Shown here one piece after another: positions 42,012 to 50,460 of a DNA stretch of 64,000 bases; the stretch's first letter is position 1, and every line of letters begins with the position of its first letter. Where the stretch lies: positions 1-64,000 of the forward strand of contig CALJUR010000102.1 in NCBI GenBank assembly GCA_937975765.1, given 5' to 3'. The notes beneath the pieces were generated by a model. That model was not told the origin of the DNA, searched no databases, and worked only from the letters and a program-made list of their open reading frames with translations. Source of the DNA: an uncultured Myxococcales bacterium. GTDB taxonomy: Bacteria; Myxococcota_A; UBA9042; DTJE01. Made by a program: the position numbers and the translations under genes.

Positions 42012-42110
42012 ATGGCGATTCGTGCCGTGGGCGCCCTCGCCGACCCCGGCGAACTGGCGGCCTCGTGCGAAGTGCTGGTGCGGGATCTCGTGGAAGCGCT
42101 GGATCGCTGA
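42012..42110 (+). CDS. Possible 32-residue peptide after AbiEi-like gene
   Basis: The ATG directly follows the TAG of the repaired frame, and 32 codons run to a TGA at 42110 (AIRAVGALADPGELAASCEVLVRDLVEAL). It is helical and acidic. It may be a remnant of the toxin partner gene expected after an AbiEi antitoxin, but there is no clear homology. Confidence 0.25.
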   Translation: MAIRAVGALADPGELAASCEVLVRDLVEALDR

Positions 42111-42280
42111 CCCGCGGCGCCCGCCCTGCTGCACACTCCCCGAATCACTCCCCGCCTTTCCCCCGCCCCGCTCTTGCCCCCCAGGGGGTCGATTCCCGAT
42201 AATCCCGCGGGCGACCTGGCCGCGAGGCATCCGTCGATGCGAAGTGTATTGTCCCCCATCCGGCTTGAGCGGAATCGCGA

Positions 42281-43954
42281 TCACCCCGCGCGGCCCCTCG
42301 ATCGCCACGCCAGCAGGAACAGCAGCGTCGCCGCCACGACGATCAGCGTCAGCGGCACCGGGGCGTTCGCGATCCGGACGTCCCCGGATCGGCGCGACGA
42401 GCCGTCCGTGGAGCCGTCCGCGGGGCACAGGTCCCGGCACGAGTACCCGCAGTCGTGCGAGATCCGCAGGTACAGGGGATCGATGACGCTCGGCTGGCTG
42501 GAAACCATGGCCTCGAAGACCCGGCCCGATGCGGGAGGCACGCACCTGGGTTCGACCCGGTCGCGATCGCAGGACCACTCCTCGGGGCACTCGGGGGCGG
42601 TCGAATGGCATTTGTGCGAACACACCTGGTGCGTGGGATCGACCTCCAGGCACCAAAAACCGTTGATCGGCGACACCGGAAGCGTGTCCATGTACTGCCA
42701 CGACCCGACGTAGCAGTATTCCAGGCCCGGGTCATCGGACCGGCAGGTCGCTCCCGGCTCGCCGGATTGCAGGAACACCATGTCCTCGTCCATCCGGTCC
42801 GAAGGCAGCCGGGCCTCGTACCGGGACACCCAGGCCCCGGACGACATCCATCCCGAAACCGCATCGCTGAAGGAGGTCGGGATGTCCGAAAGCGTCTCGT
42901 CCGTCTTCAGGCAGGAATCCCGGTCCCAGGAATCGCTGCAATAGACCACCCGATCGCCACGGAAGACCTCCCCTCGTTCAGAAAGGCTGGCATTGAAGGT
43001 CAGCGCGACACCGCCGCTGCCGTCGCCCAGAAAGCCCTCCAGGCAGTCCCGGTAGGACTCCTCGGTCACGAACTTCGCGTCCTTGTCGTCGGCGTTGGTC
43101 CGGCCGGTCGGAAGCAGGCATTCCGGCGTCTTCACGACGAAGCCGGGGATGTCATTGGAGATCGGGAAATCACCTCCACTAGGTCCCTTCCGCGAATTGA
43201 CCACCCAGAGCGTCAGGTCGAGGGTCTGGCCCGCGGACAATCCCAGCCGGGTCAGCTGGAGCGGGTAGAACGGCGGATCCCGGGGATCCAGGTCGAAACG
43301 CACCGCGGGAAACGCGTCGATCTCCCCCTCCGGCGCCGCCAGCCGGGCGGCGAAGTAGCACGAGTACCGGTCGGCGTGCTCCGCGACGAACGCCTCCAGT
43401 TCGGGCGGCCGCACGTACCCGTTCGCTTCCAGCCAGTCCGGGATCGCCTTCGGGTCCCCGGCGGACAGCACGACGAAATCCAGCGCCCCGATCGTCCCCG
43501 ACTGCCAGACATCCACCTTCAGGACGCCCGACCCCTCCGCGCCGGAGGACTGGTCCCCCACCCCCGACGAACCTCCCCCGATGGTGGGGCTGCAATCCGG
43601 ATCGCGGAGATCGTCGCAATTGCAGCTCTGGATGCACCCCTGCACGAACAGCGGCGCCGTCACGATCTCCAGCTCCCGGAACACCTGCGGGTCGGCGGCC
43701 GAGACCGTCGGGCAGTGCGGGAACGGGATCAGCCACCCGGCACCTGCCTTGGGACGGTCATAGCGGACCTCCAGCGTCAGCGACCAGGAGGAATCCGTCC
43801 GCTCCACGACCGCGCGCTGGGCGGTGGGCAGCGCCTTGCCCACCTGGCCGGTGCCTCCCCCCGCCTCCGTCTCCACCCAGGCCATGCCGTCGGCCAGCAC
43901 CGCAGGGCTCGCCGCCATCGCCAGGAGGACCGCGATGGACACGTGGATTCGCAT
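42281..43954 (-). CDS. DUF2330 domain membrane protein
   Basis: This 557-residue protein has an N-terminal signal peptide (about 1-22), a DUF2330-type domain (MAWVETEAGGGTGQ, then QRAVVERTDSSWSLTLEVRYD, then AGWLIPFP) and a large Cys-rich extracytoplasmic part with modules such as CSHKCHSTAPECPEEWSC. A C-terminal membrane helix follows (about 530-550) with a short basic tail. It is probably anchored in the inner or outer membrane; function is unknown. GGGAGGG precedes the ATG at 43954. Confidence 0.82.
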   Translation of the reverse strand: MRIHVSIAVLLAMAASPAVLADGMAWVETEAGGGTGQVGKALPTAQRAVVERTDSSWSLTLEVRYDRPKAGAGWLIPFPHCPTVSAADPQVFRELEIVTAPLFVQGCIQSCNCDDLRDPDCSPTIGGGSSGVGDQSSGAEGSGVLKVDVWQSGTIGALDFVVLSAGDPKAIPDWLEANGYVRPPELEAFVAEHADRYSCYFAARLAAPEGEIDAFPAVRFDLDPRDPPFYPLQLTRLGLSAGQTLDLTLWVVNSRKGPSGGDFPISNDIPGFVVKTPECLLPTGRTNADDKDAKFVTEESYRDCLEGFLGDGSGGVALTFNASLSERGEVFRGDRVVYCSDSWDRDSCLKTDETLSDIPTSFSDAVSGWMSSGAWVSRYEARLPSDRMDEDMVFLQSGEPGATCRSDDPGLEYCYVGSWQYMDTLPVSPINGFWCLEVDPTHQVCSHKCHSTAPECPEEWSCDRDRVEPRCVPPASGRVFEAMVSSQPSVIDPLYLRISHDCGYSCRDLCPADGSTDGSSRRSGDVRIANAPVPLTLIVVAATLLFLLAWRSRGRAG

Positions 43955-44033
43955 GTTTCCCTCCCTGGCCGTCCGAACCAGTATATCGACCGCCGGAACG
44001 GATTTCACGGAGTGGATCCTCGCGATCGTCCTG

Positions 44034-44228
44034 CTAGAACCAGCCGCAGATGGATTCGTGTACCCAGGCATCGGGATCGGAACACTTTCCGTCCAGGCAG
44101 CGGCCGGACTCGCACTCGAGCCACAACCGGCAAGGCTCCGCAACCGGCTTGCTGACGAACGCGGCGCAGGTCTGTCCGTTGCAGAACAGCCCCTTGTTGC
44201 ATACCGTTCCGCTTCCCGTACCGCAGGC
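44034..44228 (-). pseudogene. C-terminal remnant of Cys-rich secreted protein
   Basis: An open minus-strand frame of 64 codons with no start encodes a typical Cys-rich module (ACGTGSGTVCNKGLFCNGQTC, then LWLECESGRCLDGKC) and ends at a TAG at 44034. It is cut at about 44230, where the IS4-like remnant begins. It is most simply the 3' end of a lipoprotein gene destroyed by the insertion. Its 5' part is not found on the other side. Confidence 0.6.
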
Positions 44229-44259
44229 CTACATCCGCGATCGGTTAGCTAGTAATACC

Positions 44260-44922
44260 TCATAGATACAGGCCATTTTCGACAGTTGCGATGGGTCGGT
44301 CGAGGTTCGGATCGATGGCCTGTTGTCTGTGGCCGCAGCGTGCGAGGACGGCCGTGAGCAGAGCGGGCGCGATAACCTCGAAGACGGCGGCCCAGCGCAG
44401 CGGGGGGATGCAGCGGCCGTCGGGCAGGCGTTGCCGCAAGGCATCGAGCAGGGCACGGCTCGCGGCCAGGGACAGGATGGACGCGTACACGAGCGCCTCG
44501 ACGACGTCGCGTCGGGCGCTTGGAAGCTGGTCGAGGCGGTGGTGCGTCTTCAGTTCCTTGAAAAGCAGCTCGACCTGCCAGCGCAAGCGGTAGGTTTCGG
44601 CGACATCGCGGGCGTCGAGCCTGTCGACGGGGATGCTGGTCAGGTACAAGCGGTAGCCGCGACGGGCCTCGTCGTATACGCCGACCAGGCGGTATACGCG
44701 GGTGTCCCGATGACGGCGACCGCCGTACACGCGCCGCTCGAAGGCGACCTCGACCATGACGTCGAGCTCCTGGCGATGCAGTCGCGCCAGGACGTCGCGC
44801 AACTTCTCCCCGACGACCGGCACGCTGCGGCCGGGCCCTCCGGTCATCCGGACCTGCGATCTCCCCATGCCTCCGGAAAGGTTCCTGGAGATTCCCTGCC
44901 GCATGTGGACGGGCGAGGACAC
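44260..44922 (-). pseudogene. IS4-like transposase, N-terminally truncated
   Basis: The last 190 codons encode the C-terminal half of a DDE transposase of the IS4/DDE_Tnp_1 type. They include RVYRLVGVYDEARRGYRLYLTSIPVDRLDARDVAETYRLRWQVELLFKELKTHH, which carries the YREK-like signature with the catalytic Glu (positions about 75-130). The DD residues of the N-terminal half are absent; upstream codons are not transposase-like. The element is therefore a dead remnant ending near 44236. It separates a Cys-rich gene tail from a hypothetical plus-strand gene. Confidence 0.75.
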
Positions 44923-45199
44923 GGTTCCCCCGGGCGAAACGCAGGAACTCGTCGAGGTCTGGTACGACGAGGCGAACGGAAGGCTGCATTTCGACTACAT
45001 CGTGCCCGGAGGTTTCGAGATCCGGGAGGACGGCGTCGGGGCACTGTGGTCCGGGGAACCCTCGGACGGGTCGGTCACGCGCGTGGAGTTCACGCCGCAA
45101 CGGGCGCGCTTCCTGACCTTCAAACGATCCACGGGCGCGTTCCATGGCGAGTCGGCCCTGGTGCCCCTGCCGCCGGATGAATGCCTGGGACCGAACTGA
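44867..45199 (+). CDS. Hypothetical protein next to IS remnant
   Basis: A 111-codon plus-strand frame from ATG 44867 encodes an acidic, beta-rich sequence (LVEVWYDEANGRLHFDYIVPGGFEIREDGVGALWSG). There is no ribosome-binding site, and the start lies in the IS boundary zone. It is possibly the 3' part of a larger gene truncated by the insertion. No family was recognised. Confidence 0.4.
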   Translation: MPPERFLEIPCRMWTGEDTVPPGETQELVEVWYDEANGRLHFDYIVPGGFEIREDGVGALWSGEPSDGSVTRVEFTPQRARFLTFKRSTGAFHGESALVPLPPDECLGPN

Positions 45200-45254
45200 T
45201 CGCGGTCGCCTGGCCGATGCGGTCACATGAATCATCTCCAGACCTTGCATCGGC

Positions 45255-45280
45255 AATAATGGTGACTGTCCCTGAATTAC
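45255..45280 (-). repeat. Stop-codon-associated 26-bp repeat, copy A
   Basis: On the minus strand the sequence GTAATTCAGGGACAG followed by TCACCATTATT includes the TAA stop of the histidine kinase gene. It matches 51620-51645, after hydE, in 25 of 26 bases. GGGACAG-type tails occur beside relics of small transposons, so it may be a remnant; it is not a hairpin. Confidence 0.7.
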
Positions 45281-47136
45281 GCCGCCGGGAAGCGGACGAT
45301 GAACTGGGTGCCCTGGCCGGGGGTGCTGTCGACCACGATGGAGCCGCGGTGCAGGTCCACCAGGCGCTTGACCAGGGCGAGGCCCAGGCCGGTGCCCTCG
45401 GCGACCTCGCGGGCGTTGCGGGCCCGGAAGAACTCCTGGAACAGGTGCGGCAGGGCCTCCGGGGCGATGCCGATGCCGCTGTCCTTGCACCCGAACGCGA
45501 CGACCGGGCCCTCGCGACGCACCCACGCCCGCACGGTGCCGCCCGCGGGCGTGTACTTGACCGCGTTGTCGACGAGGTTGCCGACCACGTGGTCCAGGTC
45601 GTCCGCCGTCCCGTAGACCGTCATCGGCGCGTCCGGCAGGTCCACCTGGAGGTGCAACCCCTTCGCGTCGGCGTCCGGCTGCAACCGCTCGGCCGCCCGC
45701 TGCACCACCTCGTCCAGCCGCACCGGAACGCGCGACCGTTCGGGCACCCGGTCCTTCAGCGCGCCCAGGCTCATCAGGTCGTTCACCAGGTCGTGCAGCG
45801 CCGCCGCCCGCTTCTGCGCCCGGTCCAGCAGCCGGCGCTGGCCCTCCGGCACCTCGCCCTCGTAGCCGTCCTCGATCAGTGACAGCGCCGACCGCACCGC
45901 CGACAGCGGAGACTTCAACTGGTGCGCCACCTGGAACACGAAGCGCGACTTGGCGCGCTCCAGTTCCTCCAGGTGCCGGTAGGCGCGGGCGTTCTCGATC
46001 GCCACCGCCCCCTGCCCCGCCAGCGTGGCCAGGAAGTCGCGGTCCTCCGCCGTGAACTGCCGCACCTCGCCGGTGTACAGCCGCAGCACGCCGATGGTCC
46101 GGTCGCGCACCGTCAGCGGCGCGCACAGCACCGACCGCAGGCCCTCGCGCCGAGCCTCGACCGGGTACTGGAACAGCCCGCCCGCGACCACGTCCGCGAC
46201 GGCCACGGTCTTGCCCGACAGCACCTCGTGGTCCACCGGGCTGCGGTCGGGGTCGACGTCGCCCTTGGACAGGTAGGTCTCGGACAGGCCCGCCGACGCC
46301 GCCAGCCGCAGCAGGTTCGTGTCGGGGTCCAGCAGGCGCAGCGAGCACCCCTTGCCCCCCATGGCCCTCACCGAGGAGCGCACCAGCGTGTCCAGCACCC
46401 GGTCCAGGTCCAGGTCCGACGTCAGCGCGGCGCCGATCTCGTACAGCGTGCGCGTGCGGCGCGCGGCGGACTCCAGCAGTTCCTGGGTGCGCATCAGTTC
46501 GAAGGTGCGCGACCACAGCGGACGCGCGATGGCGCCCGTCAGGTACTTCGCCACGATGACCGACGACCCGAAGGCCAGGAAGGTGATGCCCACCCGCAGC
46601 GTGTCGGCGTAGTCGATGGACCACAGGCCGGGCAGCGACCTGGACGGCAGCAGGCCCGACGACTCCAGCACCCCCAGCAGGCCGACCAGCGCGACGCCCA
46701 GGCCGGCGTGCACCCAGGCGGCGCGCGGCGGCAGCAGGATGCTGGCCAGGATCGCGTGGAAGACGAAGTAGAGCAGCAGCGGGCTGCCCAGGCCGCCGGT
46801 CAGGTGCACCAGCACGGTCAGCGCGATCCAGTCCGTGATGAACTGGGCCGAGGCCAGCCGCGAGAAGGATTCGAGGTCGGCAGCGCGACGCCGCAGCAGG
46901 CGGTCCAGAAGGTACGTGAAGATGCCGTTGTAAGCCAGGATCAGCGCCGCGCACAGGGCCAGGGACAGCGCCGGGAAGTCCGGGTCCAGGGACGCCTGGC
47001 CGGCAGCCGCGCCCGCCAGCACGGCGACGCCCGCGCCCCAGCGCAGCTTGATGATCCAGGCCGAACGGAGGATCAGTTCGCGTTCGGCAGGGGGGCGTTC
47101 GGGACGTTCGTCCCGTTCCCACAGGTCCGCGGCCAT
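45277..47136 (-). CDS. GAF-domain sensor histidine kinase, membrane-bound
   Basis: This 619-residue protein starts at 47136 (GGGGGA upstream). Five or six hydrophobic helices fill about 22-220 and form a membrane sensor. A GAF domain follows (about 245-390; GCSLRLLDPDTNLLRLAASAG), then HisKA with His in VFQVAHQLKSPLSA, and a HATPase domain with NLVDNAVKY, DSGIGI and GTGLGLALVKRLV. It should autophosphorylate in response to an unknown signal. No response regulator is adjacent. The stop lies inside a dispersed repeat. Confidence 0.9.
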   Translation of the reverse strand: MAADLWERDERPERPPAERELILRSAWIIKLRWGAGVAVLAGAAAGQASLDPDFPALSLALCAALILAYNGIFTYLLDRLLRRRAADLESFSRLASAQFITDWIALTVLVHLTGGLGSPLLLYFVFHAILASILLPPRAAWVHAGLGVALVGLLGVLESSGLLPSRSLPGLWSIDYADTLRVGITFLAFGSSVIVAKYLTGAIARPLWSRTFELMRTQELLESAARRTRTLYEIGAALTSDLDLDRVLDTLVRSSVRAMGGKGCSLRLLDPDTNLLRLAASAGLSETYLSKGDVDPDRSPVDHEVLSGKTVAVADVVAGGLFQYPVEARREGLRSVLCAPLTVRDRTIGVLRLYTGEVRQFTAEDRDFLATLAGQGAVAIENARAYRHLEELERAKSRFVFQVAHQLKSPLSAVRSALSLIEDGYEGEVPEGQRRLLDRAQKRAAALHDLVNDLMSLGALKDRVPERSRVPVRLDEVVQRAAERLQPDADAKGLHLQVDLPDAPMTVYGTADDLDHVVGNLVDNAVKYTPAGGTVRAWVRREGPVVAFGCKDSGIGIAPEALPHLFQEFFRARNAREVAEGTGLGLALVKRLVDLHRGSIVVDSTPGQGTQFIVRFPAA

Positions 47137-47239
47137 CGATTCCCCCGTTGCCCGCGCGGGCGGCCTCAATCCAGACTTTGGACCTCCGATTGTGGAATTC
47201 CGGAGGGGGGCTGTCAACGTTGCGGCGGGATGAGGCCGA

Positions 47240-47311
47240 TGTAGGGCGGGGGCCCTGTCCCCCGCCTGCCCGGCTCGCGTGGATTGGCGGGGGACGGGGC
47301 CCCTGCCCTAC
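47240..47311. repeat. GC palindromic dispersed repeat, copies 13 and 14
   Basis: An inverted copy at 47240-47266 and a direct copy at 47286-47311 (which runs into the ogt stop), each with one substitution. They fill the gap between ogt and the histidine kinase start. Confidence 0.8.
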
Positions 47312-47820
47312 GAACCCGTCGAGGCGGCGGCCTCCAGGGCCAGCAGGCGCCGCTTGGTGGCGAGGCCGCCGGGGGCCGAGAAGCCGCACAGGGCGCCCGA
47401 GACGGCGACGACGCGGTGGCAGGGGACCAGCAGGGGGACGGGGTTGCGGGCCATGGCCTGGCCGACGGCGCGGGCGGCGAGGGGGTGGCGGACCTGCGCG
47501 GCCAGCGATCCGTAGGTCTCGGTGCGACCGGCGGGGATGCGGCGGGCGGCATCCAGCACCCGGCGGGTGAAGGGCGGCAGCGTGGCGAGGTCCAGCGGCA
47601 CGGAGGCGAGGTCGGCGGGGCGGCCGGCCAGCGCGTCGGCAATGGCGGCGACGGCGGCGGGCAGGAAGGCGGGCGCGTCGGCAGGCACGGAAGGCAACGC
47701 ATCGATCCCCGGGTCGCCGGGCAGTTGCACGCGGGTGACGCCGGACGACGACCAGGCGATGCCGCAGGGGCCGAAGGCGGAATCGAAGCGGGCGGAACGG
47801 GGCGCGTCGAGATGCGTCAT
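47308..47820 (-). CDS. ogt: Methylated-DNA--protein-cysteine methyltransferase
   Basis: This 170-residue suicide repair protein moves alkyl groups from O6-alkylguanine to its own Cys. The active site PCHRV is present near residue 137, preceded by AVGQAMARNPVPLLV and the helix-turn-helix segment TETYGSLAAQVRHP, and followed by GFSAPGGLATKRRLL. The start at 47820 has AGGAGG upstream. Confidence 0.92.
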   Translation of the reverse strand: MTHLDAPRSARFDSAFGPCGIAWSSSGVTRVQLPGDPGIDALPSVPADAPAFLPAAVAAIADALAGRPADLASVPLDLATLPPFTRRVLDAARRIPAGRTETYGSLAAQVRHPLAARAVGQAMARNPVPLLVPCHRVVAVSGALCGFSAPGGLATKRRLLALEAAASTGS

Positions 47821-47932
47821 GCGGGACTCCTCCTGGCAGCCGGGCGCGCGACCCGCGGGCCGATACGGGACCGGCACGAATAGCGACAGCGCCAGGGGCC
47901 GTCCGCCGCCGATCCGCGAAGATCCGGCCCCG

Positions 47933-49366
47933 TCACGCCACCTTGCGCAGGCCATCCACGGGGTTCAGGCGGGTGGCCCGCCAGGAGGACAGCAGGCACG
48001 ACAGCAGCACCACGGCCAGCGACAGGCCGCCGATCAGGCCCGCGTCCGTCCAGGACAGGGTGGCCGGCAGTTCGTTGATCAGGTACACGCGCGGGTCCAG
48101 CCGGAAGTCGATGGACGCGATGCCCTGCACCACCAGCCAGCCGAGGCCCAGGCCCAGCAGCACGCCCAGGAAGCCCAGTGCGAAGCCGTGCGCGACGAAG
48201 ACGCGCGCCAGCTGCCGGCGGGAGGCGCCCAGCGCGACCAGCGTCGAGACCTCCTTGACGCGCTCGCGGGCGACGATCAGCTGGGTGCCGACGATGTTGA
48301 ACGCGGCCACCAGCACGATGATCAGGAAGAACAGGGCCAGCACGACCTTCTGGGTGCGCAGCGCGCCGAAGAGGTTGCGGTTCATCTCCTTCCAGTCGAT
48401 CAGCCGGTAGCGCTGGGTCGGGCCGGAGGAGAGGTCGCTGAACTCCAGGGCCTGGTGGCCTTCGCGGACGGCCAGGGCGAGGTCCGCGACGGTCCGCGGG
48501 CCGCCCTCCGGCATCGCCAGGGAGGACACGTGGGCCAGGTCGCGTTTCAGGTTCGCGATCTGCCGGACCACGTCGTGCAGCGTGAAGGGCTGCAGCGTGG
48601 CCAGAACCTCGCACCGCATCGAGTCGGTCGCGAACATGTCGGACAGGCGCATCTCGATCCAGCGGACGACCGGCCCGCGACCCAGGAACTGCTGGGCGGC
48701 GGCCAGGTCCAGCACGACGAGGCGCGAGTCGTACTCCCAGAAGCCGGACTCGAGGCAGTCCACGACGAAGAAGGCGTGCTGGACGGGCGACATGCCGAAG
48801 GGGCCGGACCCGCCGCCCTCCAGGCCGCGGATCGGCGTGGTCAGCGTGACGCGGTCGCCGGGTTGCACGTGGACGCGCTCCATCAGCGCGCAGCCCAGCA
48901 GCACGCCCATGGGCCGGTCCGGTTGCCAGCGCAGGGGCGACAGGTCGTTGCCGCGGGTCAGGCTGCGCAGGGACGAGACGCGGTCCACGCCGTCCAGGTC
49001 GACGCCCTTGACGATGACGCCCGCGGTGCCACCGTCGGCCGACAGCATCATCTCGTCGTAGGTGGAGGGGTTGGTGCCGACGACGCCGGGCAGTTCGGAC
49101 AGGCGCTTCGTCACCTCGGGGTACTCGAAGAACGGCTCACCGCGGGACAGCACGACCAGATGGGGATAGACGCCCAGGATCCTGTCCCGGAAGGCCGCCT
49201 CGAAGCCGCCGGTCACGGCCAGCACGGCGGTCAGCGTGGCGACGCCGACGCCGATGCCCAGGATGGACACGAGGGTGGGGGCCGACACGCGGGAGCGGCG
49301 CCGCCCCGAAAAGAGGGACAGGCCCAGCGCCCACGAGAACGGCAGGGACTTCAGCAGGCCGGCCAA
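47933..49366 (-). CDS. LolC/LolE-type ABC transporter permease
   Basis: This 477-residue FtsX-family permease has an N-terminal helix (about 30-52, LVSILGIGVGVATLTAVLAVTGGFE), a large periplasmic domain (about 55-335) and three C-terminal helices (about 345-370, 395-425 and 440-465). The conserved ATRLNPVDGLR lies at the end. It would extract outer-membrane-bound lipoproteins from the inner membrane with a LolD ATPase, which is not encoded nearby. It starts with TTG at 49366; GGAG lies upstream. Confidence 0.88.
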   Translation of the reverse strand: MAGLLKSLPFSWALGLSLFSGRRRSRVSAPTLVSILGIGVGVATLTAVLAVTGGFEAAFRDRILGVYPHLVVLSRGEPFFEYPEVTKRLSELPGVVGTNPSTYDEMMLSADGGTAGVIVKGVDLDGVDRVSSLRSLTRGNDLSPLRWQPDRPMGVLLGCALMERVHVQPGDRVTLTTPIRGLEGGGSGPFGMSPVQHAFFVVDCLESGFWEYDSRLVVLDLAAAQQFLGRGPVVRWIEMRLSDMFATDSMRCEVLATLQPFTLHDVVRQIANLKRDLAHVSSLAMPEGGPRTVADLALAVREGHQALEFSDLSSGPTQRYRLIDWKEMNRNLFGALRTQKVVLALFFLIIVLVAAFNIVGTQLIVARERVKEVSTLVALGASRRQLARVFVAHGFALGFLGVLLGLGLGWLVVQGIASIDFRLDPRVYLINELPATLSWTDAGLIGGLSLAVVLLSCLLSSWRATRLNPVDGLRKVA

Positions 49367-49462
49367 GAAGGGGACTCCGGAAGACCGCCGGGATTGTACG
49401 ACGGGAGGGCCGGCCTGTCGCGTGCGGGATGGCGCGGGGGACTCGCTGCGATCCCGACGAAA

Positions 49463-49489
49463 TGTAGGGCGGGGGCCCCGTCCCCCGCC
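49463..49489 (-). repeat. GC palindromic dispersed repeat, copy 15 (inverted)
   Basis: Full inverted copy in the gap between the divergent LolC/E and ThiF-like genes. Confidence 0.85.
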
Positions 49490-49554
49490 TCCCTGGCGCG
49501 TTGACGTGGGCGGGGCGCCTGCCTATGCTGCCCGCGGGGTGCGTGGAGGGACGC

Positions 49555-50328
49555 GTGGACTTCGACCGGGAACGCTACCGCCGGCAGCTGCGGCTGCCGG
49601 GCATCGGCGAGGAGGGCCAGCGGCGCATCCGGCAGGCGTCGGTGCTGGTCGCGGGCTGCGGCGGGCTGGGGTCGGTGGCGTCGATGCTGCTGGCGCGGGC
49701 CGGCGTGGGGCGGTTGGTGCTGGCCGACCGGGACGTGGTGGAACGCACGAACCTGAACCGGCAGGCGCTGTACGACGACGCGGACGCCGGGACGCCCAAG
49801 GCGCTGCTGGCGGCGCGGCGGCTGCGGGCGGCGAACCCCGACGTGCAATGCGAGGCCGTGGTGGCGACGCTGGACCGGGCGAATGTGCCGGGGCTGGTGG
49901 ACGGGGTCGACCTGGTGATCGACGGCGCGGACAACTACGACCTGCGGTTCGTGCTGAACGAGGCGTGCGTGCGCGCGGGGCGGCCGTTCGTGTCGGGCGC
50001 GGCGGTGGGGACGTACGGCGTGCAGTTCACGGTGCTGCCGGGCGTGACGGCGTGCTACGCGTGCGTGGTGGACGAGGCGCCTGCGCCGGGGTCGTGGCCG
50101 ACGTGCGAGACGGCGGGCATCCTGGGCACGGTCAGCGCGCTGGTGGCGACGCTGCAGGCGACCGAGGCGCTGAAGGTGCTGGCGGGACGGGAGGACCAGG
50201 TGCGCCGGACGCTGTGGGCGATCGACCCGTGGGCCGGCACGCACACCGAGGTCGTGATCGCGCGGCGCACCGACGGCGACGGCTGCCCGGTGTGCGTGCA
50301 GCGGCGGTTCGAACGCCTGGGGACGTAA
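49555..50328 (+). CDS. ThiF/MoeB family adenylyltransferase
   Basis: This 257-residue protein starts at a GTG at 49555 with GGAGGG 4 bases upstream. It adenylates the C-terminal Gly of a ubiquitin-like sulphur carrier (ThiS or MoaD) using ATP. The ATP site is GCGGLGS near residue 33; DxDxVExTNLNRQ lies near 55-65; catalytic-type Asp is in VIDGADNYDLRF near 122; and zinc Cys pairs are CYACV near 168 and CPVC near 245. No thi or moa genes are adjacent, so thiamine versus molybdopterin use is open. Confidence 0.9.
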   Translation: MDFDRERYRRQLRLPGIGEEGQRRIRQASVLVAGCGGLGSVASMLLARAGVGRLVLADRDVVERTNLNRQALYDDADAGTPKALLAARRLRAANPDVQCEAVVATLDRANVPGLVDGVDLVIDGADNYDLRFVLNEACVRAGRPFVSGAAVGTYGVQFTVLPGVTACYACVVDEAPAPGSWPTCETAGILGTVSALVATLQATEALKVLAGREDQVRRTLWAIDPWAGTHTEVVIARRTDGDGCPVCVQRRFERLGT

Positions 50329-50440
50329 GGCGGAGCCCCTCGCCCCGAAAAGAGGGCCAGCCTCCTGTTATCGCCACCCCTCCCAGACGGGTTCCAGCGC
50401 CCCGATGTCCGTACTAACCACAGGGAATCGTTGCGGGGAA

Positions 50441-50460
50441 ATTGGAGGCTGTCCCTACTT
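50441..50460 (-). repeat. Stop-codon-associated GGGACAG repeat, related copy C
   Basis: On the minus strand the mnmA stop TAG is the start of TAGGGACAGCCTCCAATTT. It shares GGGACAG and its placement at a stop codon with the 26-bp repeats at 45255 and 51620 but differs beyond. Confidence 0.5.

Noticed and set aside
42012..42110. Confident call as AbiEii toxin remnant
   Set aside because: Only 32 codons with no nucleotidyltransferase motif; kept as a low-confidence peptide instead.
44249..47389. 1046-codon minus-strand frame
   Set aside because: Out-of-frame shadow of the histidine kinase and transposase remnant.
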